This document shows positions 56,411 to 64,000 of a DNA stretch of 64,000 nt, in pieces. Positions within the stretch are counted from its first letter, which is position 1, and each line of letters starts with the position of its first letter. A program made the position numbers and the translations under genes. Under the pieces are notes generated by a model, which was given only the letters and a program-made list of their open reading frames with translations, was not told the origin of the DNA and searched no databases. The stretch covers positions 328,626,227 to 328,690,226 of the forward strand of contig NC_085136.1 in the NCBI RefSeq assembly GCF_035046485.1, read 5' to 3'. This DNA is from Aedes albopictus. Taxonomy: Eukaryota > Arthropoda > Insecta > Diptera > Culicidae.

Positions 56411-56816
56411 TACGTAGTTTCATGAAACGGGGGTATGATGGCAACCTGCCCGATTACCCTCAGAATCACCTAGCTCGTAATCAACAACAACGAACACGGT
56501 CGTTTATCATCTCCAGACATACGACAGCGAGCGGTAAAAGCGTGGTGATTGCCGGAACTTCATGCTGGAACGGTCTACCTTTAGAAGTGAAGCAGAAGCC
56601 AACTGTAGCTGCTTTCAAAGCAGCAATACAAGATTAAATTAGAATTCATTGACGAGATCATAACTTAAAATGTAAACTAACTTTAAGTCAATTTGTTAAG
56701 TTGATTTCTGGATCCTTAGTATATTTTTCCAACACCAATATATCCTTGACCTGAAGTATAATTTGTAAAACTAAAAGGCTAACGTACCCAATAAACAACA
56801 AATTACAAAATTACAA

Positions 56817-58440
56817 ATTACTTTCCTACAATTAACAGAAATCTATTTCAAGATACCAGAAATCATATCGTTCATCTGACCTTAAATGTTCGAACCTCAA
56901 ACTCTTCAGAAAAGAGTTGCGATGGAGATCTCGGTCACGTTGCATTGTTCGAAATAAAAAGAGAAAAATGACGCGTGCTTGAGGCAGTTGCGATGGGGAT
57001 CTCGATCGGGTGGCATTGTTCGGCGGAAAAAAACGAAAAGCAACACGTGTTTTGGAGTTGGGGTAGTTTCGCCAATGCGTTTTCATGAGGACTCCTGGAG
57101 TCGTGTAATATTTGTAAATTAATCTTGTAGCTTTGGTGCTAGCCTAATATTGAAGCGATAAAAATGTTAGAAGAAAGTAATAGCAGTTCACAGCAATCAT
57201 TGAGCGAATCAAAAATAATTGGTTTAATTACCTCAACGGCTGTCGATCACAGGTAACACATCGGACTACTCTTAGTAAAATACACAATTCGAAAATAGCT
57301 ATCTAAGCTTGAAAGTTATTCTCCGTATACTCTAAATTCCATACGAGAAATGCGCGCGACTATTTTCGTGACTCAGTCGGTTTTCTCGGTAGGGAAATGG
57401 GGACGCAAATATTAAATGCGGAATCAGAATCGCGCAATAACTTTCCTGGAAAAGCCAGTTTTCACGGTTAAGTAAACGATCAATAAGGTGACGCGTTTAA
57501 TATTGAACGATCGTTGACGTATGTGCTTTACCCTTACTATCGCGACCAAATAAATCATATTCGGGATGAAGACCGTATCGTGTATTTTCATATAACTAGT
57601 GGATCACATCACCTACCAAAGATGGCTACAAGATTTACGCCTTACCCTTCCCTACTAACAAATACTCTTTCCCGAGACAACTGTGGGGATGCTGTGGATT
57701 CCACGGTTTCTAATACAACGGTTGTTGAACTAACATTCCTTCCCTTTCTCGATGACCGTAAGGACGTGGCCGGGTCCGTTTTTGACTTTAAAATATTGAA
57801 CTCTCGAATTGTGCACATTGAGAGCAGAGTTGATGTACACGTGCTGTAGTCCCATGTGCGGGAGCCACATTGCAAGCAAGCTCCCGGGAGCACAGTACAT
57901 TTTGAGACTGAAAGTTGTGTGCCTCATTTTTCTCAAGATGTGTCTCATGAGCTTCGTCTCATGCGCTGATTAAATTAGAAAATTTTACGACAAAAACTTC
58001 CTAAACGATCGAGAATCGAAACCTTAACCTTTACATTGAGAGTCCCTAGTCGTATCGCATAGACCAAACAGACACTTAGGTTGTGTACGGAAAAATGTTG
58101 TTGAGGTTCTTCGTTACCAAGAAGGTGTTTTTCACCTTAGATACCAACAGCTCACGCAGCGCATGAGACGAGCTCCCCGGGAGCTATGTGCCTAGCTCGC
58201 ACCCACCAAATTTTCGTGAGCCTCCTAGCAGCGCAGCACACTGCGATTTTGAAGAGCTGGGAGACAATTTGGTGGGAGGCTCGCTGTCACATTTATGTAC
58301 ACATGAGCAATGGGTAACTCTGATTGAGAGTGTGTAGCTAGTCTCAATCACCATTCATTGGTTCTCCGTGCAACTTTGATTGTTCTGGTCAATCACGGAG
58401 TAGCAACTACGATGTGTACGGTTATCTTTGCTTTGCTTTG
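56817..58440. other. Mixed unique and repeat Y-related sequence
   Basis: 56836-56910 matches repeat Y (AAATCATATCGTTCATCTGA, then GAACCTCAAACTCTTCAGAA). At 58443 the same phrase, GAACCTCAAACACTTAAGAA, restarts a longer copy of Y, so the intervening 1.5 kb may be an insertion. 56922-57010 has a two-copy block (GTTGCGATGGnGATCTCG). 57514-58440 has opposed short frames without motifs. No gene is supported. Confidence 0.4.
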
Positions 58441-58444
58441 CTTT
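58427..58444 (+). repeat. (CTTTG)n microsatellite
   Basis: About four tandem CTTTG units at the edge of a repeat Y copy. A comparable (GCTAT)n run is at 59320-59336 in the next Y copy. Confidence 0.85.
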
Positions 58445-59450
58445 GAACCTCAAACACTTAAGAAAAAGCCGCTATCTTGAGTTTGGAGCCGCCATGTAGG
58501 ATTTAAGATCGCCAACTTGGATGTTCTGGTCGTCATTTTTGGATCCAGACATCTTCCCTACGAAAACTATACCCGTTTAGAGCCTAAAACTTTATTAAAT
58601 AGCCGCCATCTTCCATTTGGAGCCGCCATCATAAATTTTAGACCGCCATCTTGGATATTCTGGTCGCCATTTTTTGACTCCGGACCAAGGATGGAAGAAA
58701 ATCACCTCAAGCGATAAATGATACAAGATACGAATAATCCAAGATAGCCTTGTTCTTGCAGTAGCATGATGCCGACGCCTCATACCGTGCTCGTATCACA
58801 GAGATAATCAAAGCATCTGATGCACGCTTTATCGCGTGATGACCCGTTATCGGATCATGTTACAAGTCGTGATAAATTTTATTCATTACAATCAATGCAC
58901 CCGTAAACCGCATTCATGATTCGAAATAATACATTCGTAATCATATCTGCAAATTAAAGCAGCAAGAATGCTCAAAAAGTGAATGAAATCTCGAATTTAT
59001 CATTTCGACTTCATGATAACGATCGCATCGCGCCCGCACATGCCGAGCGAATCATTCTTCTCGGAACGCAGTTTGTTATGCCGCTTGACGACAAAATGTT
59101 ATCGTTGTTGCTATGAACGCGCGATGCCGTTCAACCGCGACACATTCGAAATCTGATCATGATCACTAGATTTCCATCCTTGCTCCGGACATCTTCCCCA
59201 TACCCAATATACCAATATTATACCATGGTTTTAGATCCTAAAACTTCATTATACAGCCGAAGCATGGTTTAGATCCTAAAACTCCATTGCATAGCCACTC
59301 ACGATGTGTACAATCGCCTATGCTATGCTATGCTATGGTATAACTCCATTATACAGCCGCCACCTTGAATTTGGAGCCGCTATCTTAAATTTTAGATCGC
59401 CATCTTAAATATTCTGGTTGCCATTTTTGGACTCCGGACATCTTCCTCCA
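58445..59450 (+). repeat. Dispersed repeat Y, two segments split by a hAT-type MITE
   Basis: 58470-58685 and 59183-59450 carry GCCGCCATCTTnnATTTGGA, TTTTAGACCGCCATCTTGGA, GGTCGCCATTTTTnGACTCC and GGACATCTTCCCCATA. The CTCCGGAC duplication shows the two parts were contiguous. The right end at 59450 is cut by a 5'-truncated RTE fragment. Confidence 0.75.
58686..59182. mobile_element. hAT-type MITE, 8-bp duplication CTCCGGAC
   Basis: 497 bp with terminal inverted repeats CAAGGATGGAA at the left and TTCCATCCTTG at the right. CTCCGGAC is present exactly at 58678-58685 and 59183-59190. 8-bp duplication and short TIRs of this type are diagnostic of hAT elements. No transposase frame. It inserted in repeat Y. 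Confidence 0.92.
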
Positions 59451-60071
59451 CAGCAGACCCGCCTATTCCGGGGGAAAAAGCGCCGCCTGGAAAAAGCGGA
59501 GTGTGAAGAAATTGAACTGCTGTGCCGTTCCCAAGAAACACGGAAGCTCCATCAGAAGCTCAACGCATCCCGCAACGGCTTCGTGCCGCGAGCTGAAATA
59601 TGCAGGGATAAAGACGGAGGCCTCTTGACGGGTGGACGTAAGGTGATCGAAAGGGGGAAGCAGCACTTCGATCAGCACCTGAACGGCGTGGAGAACGTAG
59701 GCACGGGAGACCACGGCAACGGAAGAAACGACGACGCCAGTGCAGCGGAGGACGGAAATGAACCAACTCCCACGCTGAGGGAAGTTAAGGATGCCATTCA
59801 CCAGCTTAAGACCCACAAAGCAGCTGGTAAGGATGGTATCGCAGCTGAACTCATCAAGATGGGTCCAGAAAGGTTGGTCACCTGTCTGAATCGGCTGATA
59901 GTCAGGATCTGGGAAACTGAACAGCTACCGGAGGAGTGGAAGGAAGGGGTAATCTGCCCGATTCACAAGAAAGGCGACCATTTGGAATGTGAGAACTTCA
60001 GGGCGATCACTATTTTGAATGCTGCCTACAAAGTGCTATCCCAGATCATTTTCCGTTGTCTAACACCTAAA
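59451..60071 (+). mobile_element. RTE-type LINE, truncated copy 1
   Basis: Starts abruptly at CAGCAGACCCGCCTATTCCG and ends near CACCTAAAAC at 60062-60071, where copy 2 begins. It corresponds to 61211-61838 of copy 2 and is open throughout. Translation runs RLFRGKKRRLEKAECEEIEL through AAGKDGIAAELIKMGPERL to FRAITILNAAYKVLSQIIF. It covers the linker and first palm motifs of reverse transcriptase. It lacks both the endonuclease and the catalytic FADD region. Confidence 0.85.
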
Positions 60072-60095
60072 ACGAAAAACCTAAACAAGAGAAGA

Positions 60096-61063
60096 ATGCG
60101 AACCGATACCAATGGCGACGACCACAGCGACGAAAAGGGACTTGCGATTGGAAGCTCGGTACGTGGAACTGCAGATCTCTCAACTTCATCGGGAGCACCC
60201 GCATACTCGCCGATATACTGAAGAACCGCGGGTTCGGAATCGTAGCGCTGCAGGAGGTGTGTTGGACAGGATCTATGGTGCGAACGTTTAGAGGTAATCA
60301 TACCATCTACCAGAGTTGCGGCAACACACGTGAGCTGGGAACAGCTTTTATAGTGATGGGCGACATGCAGAGGCGCGTGATCGGTTGGTGGCCGATCGAC
60401 GAAAGAATGTGCAGGTTGAGGATCAAGGGCCGATTCTTCAACATTAGCATAATAAACGTGCACAGCCCTCACTCCGGAAGCACTGATGATGACAAAGACG
60501 CATTTTACGCGCAGCTCGAACGCGAGTACGACCGCTGCCCAAACCACGACGTCAAGATCATCATAGGGGATCTAAACGCTCAGGTAGGCCAGGAGGAGGA
60601 ATTCAGACCGACGATTGGAAAGTTCAGCGCCCACCAGCTGACGAACGAAAATGGCCTACGCCTCATCGATTTCGCCGCCTCCAAGAACATGGCCATTCGT
60701 AGCACCTTCTTCCAGCACAGCCTCCCTTATCGTTACACCTGGAGATCACCACAACAAACGGAATCGCAAATCGACCACGTTCTGATTGATGGACGGCACT
60801 TCTCCGACATTATCGACGTCAGGACCTATCGTGGCGCTAATATCGACTCCGATCACTACCTGGTGATGGTTAAACTGCGCCCAAAACTCTCCGTTATTAA
60901 CAACGTACATTACCGGCGGCCGCCCCGGTACGATCTAGAGCGACTGAAGCAACCGAATGTCGCCACCGCATACGCGCAGAATCTCGAGGCAGCGTTGCCG
61001 GACGAGGGTGTGCTCGATGTGGCCCCTCTAGAGGACTGCTGGAGTACAATCAAAGCAGCCTGA
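60096..61063 (+). pseudogene. RTE-type AP endonuclease domain
   Basis: The frame that opens RKGTCDWKLGTWNCRSLNFI (about 60130) includes GIVALQEVCWTG (catalytic glutamate), FFNISIINVHSPHSGSTDDD, KIIIGDLNAQVG (aspartate and asparagine) and IDSDHYLVMV (SDH histidine). These are the motifs of the exonuclease-endonuclease-phosphatase fold used to nick target DNA. A one-base loss near 60140 separates the ATG at 60096 from the rest, and another near 61060 puts a stop (61061-61063) at the junction to the polymerase. Catalytic residues are otherwise intact. Confidence 0.88.
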
Positions 61064-61980
61064 GCACTATCGGGTACGTAGAACGGAGTCGACGAAACGA
61101 TTGGTTCGACGAGGAGTGCAGAGCGGTTCTGGAGGAGAAGGATGCAGCGCGGGCGGTAATGCTGCAGCATGGAACCCGACAGAATGTGGAGCGATACAGA
61201 CAGAAGCGGAAGCAGCAGACCCGTCTCTTCCGGGAGAAAAAGCGCCGCCTGGAAGAAGCGGAGTGCGAGGAAATGGAACTGCTGTGCCGTTCACAGGAAA
61301 CACGCAAGTTCTACCAGAAGCTCAACGCATCCCGCAAAGGCTACGTGCCGCAAGCCGAAATCTGCAGGGATAAGGACGGGAGCCTCCTGACGGACAAACG
61401 TGAGGTGATCGAAAGGTGGAAGCAGCACTTCGACGTGCACCTGAATGGCGAAGAGAATGTAGGCACGGAGGACCAAGGCAGCGGAGGAAATGACTATGTT
61501 GGTGCAGCAGAGGACGGGAACGAACCAACTCCCACGCTGAGGGAAGTTAAGGATGCCATCCACCAGCTCAAAAACAACAAAGTGGCTGGTAAGGACGGTA
61601 TCGCAGCGGAACTCATCAAGATGGGCCCGGAAAAGTTGGCCACCTGTCTGCACCAGTTAGTTGTCAAGATCTGGGAAACCGAACAGCTACCGGAGGAGTG
61701 TAAGGAAGGGATAATCTGTCCCATCCACAAGAAAGGCGACAAGTTAATGTGTGAGAACTTTCGAGCGATCACCATTTTGAATGCCGCCTACAAAGTGCTA
61801 TCCCAGATCATCTTCCGTCGTCTTTCACCTAAAGTAAATGAGTTCGTGGGAAGTTACCAAGCCGGTTTCATCGACGGCCGGTCGACAACGGACCAGATCT
61901 TCACCGTACGGCAAATCCTCCAGAAATGCCGTGAATACCAGGTCCCAACGCATCACCTGTTCATCGACTTCAAAGCGGCA
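61064..61980 (+). pseudogene. RTE-type reverse transcriptase, N-terminal half
   Basis: The frame opens after the frameshift with STIGYVERSRRNDWFDEECR and continues RQKRKQQTRLFREKKRRLEE, KVAGKDGIAAELIKMGPEKL, CPIHKKGDKLMCENFRAITI and GSYQAGFIDGRSTTDQIFTV, up to HLFIDFKAAY, which carries the first catalytic aspartate (FIDFKAAY) at about 61960-61980. At 61981 a MITE breaks the frame right after this motif. The polymerase would synthesise element DNA at the nicked target. Confidence 0.9.
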
Positions 61981-61982
61981 TA

Positions 61983-62253
61983 CACAGATAAAAATAATGA
62001 AATTTACACGACATGTAAACTTCAGTTAAGTCATGCAAACTTAGCGTTATGATGGTTTACATGATATATCATGTAAATTTGTGTTATATGTCATGTAAAC
62101 ACACAAAGTCATGCTGAATGACATGACATATAGTGGAAGTTTACATGATATTTTATGACTTTTACATGATATGTCATGTAAACTTCTGTGATATCCCACG
62201 CTCCAAGCATGTGCATCATATGTCAGAATTTTACATTCTTTTTTCGATCTGTG
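61983..62253. mobile_element. TA-flanked MITE with CACAGA ends (copy 2)
   Basis: Begins CACAGATAAAAATAATG and ends TTTTTTCGATCTGTG. TA lies at 61981-61982 and 62254-62255. The insertion splits FKAAYDSIDHAEL after the tyrosine codon and restores the frame if removed with one TA copy. The interior holds several TTTACATGATAT / ATATCATGTAAA palindromes. Related to the MITE at 54482-54700 by its ends, and both carry ATG-TAAA or TTTACAT motifs. Confidence 0.92.
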
Positions 62254-62255
62254 TA

Positions 62256-63320
62256 CGACAGTATTGACCACGCAGAGCTATGGAGAATCATGGACGAAAA
62301 TGGCTTTCCTGGGGAGCTGACAAGACTGATTAAAGCAACGATGGACGGTGTGCAAAACTGCGTAAGGGTTTCGGGTGAACTATCCAGTTCATTCGAATGT
62401 CGCCAGGAACTGCGACAAGGTGACGGACTCTCACGCCTACTCTTCAACATCGCTCTGGAAGGTGTGATGCGACGAGCCGGGCTCAACAGCCGGGGAACGA
62501 TTTTCACAAAATCCGGTCAATTTGTGTGCTTTGCGGACGACATGAACATTATCGCTAGAACATTTGGAACGGTGGCAGAGTTGTACACCCGCCTGAAACG
62601 CGAAGCAGCAAAGGTCGGACTGGTGGTGAATGCCTCAAAAACAAAGTACATGCTGGTAGGCGGAACCGAGCATGACCGGATCCGTCTGGACAGTAATGTT
62701 ACGATAGACGGGGATGCTTTCGAGGTGGTGGAGGAATTCATCTACCTCCGATCCTTGCTGATTGCTGACAACAACGTGAGTCGTGAAATTCGAAGGCGCA
62801 TCATCAGCGGAAGTCGGGTCTACTACGGGCTCCAGAAGAAACTGCGGTCGAAAAAGATTCACCCACGCACCAAATGCACAATGTACAAAACGCTAACAAG
62901 ACCGGTGATCCTCTACGGGCACGAGACATGGACATGCTCGAGAAGGACCTACAAGCACTCGGAGTTTTCGAGAGACGCGTGCTAAGGACGATCTTCGGCG
63001 GTGTGCTGGAGAACGGTGTGTGGCGGAGAAGGATGAACCACGAGCTCGCTGCACTTTACGGCGAACCCAGCATTCAGGAGGTGGCCGAAGCCGGAAGGAT
63101 ACGGTGGGCAGGGCATGTTGCAAGAATGCCAGCCAACAACCCTGCAAAGCTGGTGTTTGCAACCGATCCGGTTGGCACAAGAAGGCGTGGAGCGCAGAGA
63201 GCACGATGGGCGGACCAGGTGGAGCGTGACTTGGCTAGCATTGGGCGCGACCGAGGATGGAGAGCGGCAGCCACAAACCGAGTATTGTGGCGTACTATTG
63301 TTGATTATGTCTTGTCTTAA
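62256..63320 (+). pseudogene. RTE-type reverse transcriptase, C-terminal half and tail
   Basis: Resumes as YDSIDHAELWRIMDENGFPG, then FECRQELRQGDGLSRLLFNI (the QGD motif), GQFVCFADDMNIIA (FADD, the catalytic aspartate pair, at about 62530) and KVGLVVNASKTKYMLVG. It runs to 62985 in one frame; a frameshift near 62935 moves it to the frame giving ALGVFERRVLRTIFGG and AGRIRWAGHVARMPANNPAK, with stop at 63318-63320. Tail domains with RWxGHVxRM occur downstream of polymerase in RTE-like and other LINEs. Apart from the frameshift and the MITE the gene is intact. Confidence 0.88.
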
Positions 63321-63350
63321 TGATGTTGAACAAATAAATGTATGTATGTA

Positions 63351-63900
63351 CCAGGAATTGTTTCAGGGATTCCTCCAAGAGTTCCACCAGGAATTCTCAT
63401 AGGAATTCCTACAGGAATTTATCCAGAAATTCTTCAAGGGATTCCTCCAAGGGTTTTCCATTGATTCATCCAGGAATTCCTCCAGGATTGTATCAAAATT
63501 TTGTTTTCCAGGAACTTCTCCAGCAAACCCTTCATAAATTACCCCAAGAATATCTTCAGGAATTCCTCCAGGAATTGCTCCAGGAATTACTTCAGAAATT
63601 GCTCCTTTTCATCCTTCTGATATTATGTCAGGGGATTTCTTCAGGAATTCTCCCACGAAATTCTCCAGGAATATCTTCAGGGTTTTTCTGGGATTCCACC
63701 AAGCACTCCTCCAGGACTTTTTCTAGAGATTTCTCAAGGAATTGCTCCAGGGTTTACTCCAGGGATTACTCCAGGGATTTCTCCACAAATTTCTCCAAGG
63801 ATTTCTCCAGAGATTTTGTCAGGAATTGCTCCTGGAGATTGTTCAGAAATTATGTCAGCAGTTTCTTAGGAAATTTCTACAGGAAATCATCTAGGCCAAG
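63351..63900 (+). repeat. GAATTC-type degenerate repeat tract, plus orientation
   Basis: Reiterations of CCAGGAATTCCTCC, TTCCTCCAAGGGTTTTC and similar words, less diverged than the other tracts. The frame at 63338-63919 (193 codons, FLQEFLQELLQELLQKLLLF) is a product of the repeat. The period is roughly 15-18 bp locally. It starts directly at the 3' end of RTE copy 2. Confidence 0.75.
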
Positions 63901-64000
63901 GGATTTCTTCTTATTCTGAAACAATACTAGTGCCGGCCAAGTCCTTACAGCCAGTTGGGAGGGAAATGAATGCTAGGGTGTGATGGTTGTTGCTACTTGA

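Larger units (their letters stand above)
54703..56640 (+). pseudogene. CR1/L2-type LINE C-terminal region, split
   Basis: From 54720 the text reads MTWTHQIN, then frames reading LRTFRRFASVLSTQTRRKLV and IMPIFTYCDTVYYHGLSAVL, to about 55026. After the 1382-bp insertion it resumes at 56413 with FMKRGYDGNLPDYPQNHLAR and ends GTSCWNGLPLEVKQKPTVAA, with stop at 56635-56637. This is the thumb and C-terminal domain of the reverse transcriptase of CR1/L2-like LINEs. Confidence 0.75.
52690..56816 (+). mobile_element. CR1/L2-type non-LTR retrotransposon, interrupted and dead
   Basis: Plus-strand LINE with an AP-type endonuclease trace, a reverse transcriptase trace and a C-terminal end, followed by a tail of ACAAATTACAAAATTACAAA type. 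The coding trace is broken by frameshifts and three insertions (53964-54031, 54482-54700 and 55029-56410). Without them the remnant is about 2.4 kb, so parts, including the 5' end and some polymerase sequence, are also deleted. Motifs and a short-repeat 3' tail fit the CR1/L2 group, but the exact clade is uncertain. Confidence 0.75.
60072..63350 (+). mobile_element. RTE-type LINE, near full-length but broken copy 2
   Basis: Contains a short leader, an ATG at about 60096, endonuclease, reverse transcriptase, a C-terminal tail, and a short 3' region ending AATGTATGTATGTA at 63337-63350, a tetranucleotide tail typical of RTE elements. Single-base frameshifts at about 60140, 61060 and 62935, and a 271-bp MITE at 61983-62253, make it non-functional. 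Otherwise it is well preserved, so it is the youngest LINE copy here. The family resembles JAM1-like RTE elements of Aedes, but I cannot confirm the exact name. Confidence 0.85.

Noticed and set aside
57514..57948. 111-codon plus-strand frame and opposing minus-strand frames
   Set aside because: Mutually overlapping, no recognisable domain, lying between repeat Y segments.
63338..63919. 193-codon FLQELLQ-repeat protein
   Set aside because: Entirely encoded by GAATTC-type low-complexity repeat; starts within the tail of the RTE element.

Overview
The window looks like euchromatic, AT-rich, transposon-dense DNA from a culicine mosquito, most likely an Aedes species. This is inferred from the kinds of repeats present: tRNA-derived SINEs resembling Feilai, R1-, RTE- and CR1/L2-type LINEs, many MITEs with TA, TTAA or 8-bp target duplications, and long tracts of degenerate GGAATTCCTCC-, CCTGAAACC- and AGCAGAA-type sequence. 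The sequence alone does not separate Ae. aegypti from Ae. albopictus. No bacterial-type operon, rRNA, canonical tRNA or CRISPR array is visible.

Layout. 1-2.4 kb: mostly unique sequence plus a 3' scrap of an RTE-type LINE. 2.4-5.1 kb: remnant of an R1-clade LINE (gag-like ORF1 and endonuclease), probably interrupted by a MITE near its 5' end. 5.3-9.3 kb: AGCAGAA-type tract with three inserted inverted-repeat elements. 9.3-11.2 kb: unique sequence. 11.5-13.3 kb: a hairpin MITE and a second R1-type LINE fragment (reverse transcriptase) carrying its own MITE. 13.3-16.7 kb: GAATTC-type tract that flips strand near 15.0 kb. 17-21 kb: foldback elements and the first copy of a composite dispersed repeat (here called X/Y). 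21-22.7 kb: GC-richer unique sequence. 22.7-27.9 kb: more GAATTC-type tract with a SINE, a 304-bp tandem repeat and a TTAA element. 28-34 kb: unique sequence plus an unrecognised coding exon whose last codons are disrupted by a hAT-like element. 34-43 kb: CCTGAAACC-type tracts in both orientations, a SINE, a hairpin MITE, two TTAA MITEs and an unrecognised 147-aa ORF. 44-49.3 kb: GAATTC-type tract, X/Y repeats and a 152-bp tandem repeat. 49.3-52.5 kb: unique sequence with a homeodomain-like AT motif cluster. 52.7-56.8 kb: a decayed CR1/L2-type LINE split by two DNA elements. 56.8-59.4 kb: X/Y repeat material with a hAT-type MITE. 59.45-63.35 kb: a 5'- and 3'-truncated RTE fragment fused to a near full-length but broken RTE copy with a MITE inside its reverse transcriptase. 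63.35-64 kb: GAATTC-type tract.

There is no convincing complete host gene. The best host-type coding signal is the exon at 32026-32436. The 147-aa ORF at 38731 is a weaker candidate. Everything else that codes belongs to broken LINEs. The main biological content is the nesting history of the mobile elements, several of which can be delimited to the base by their target-site duplications.
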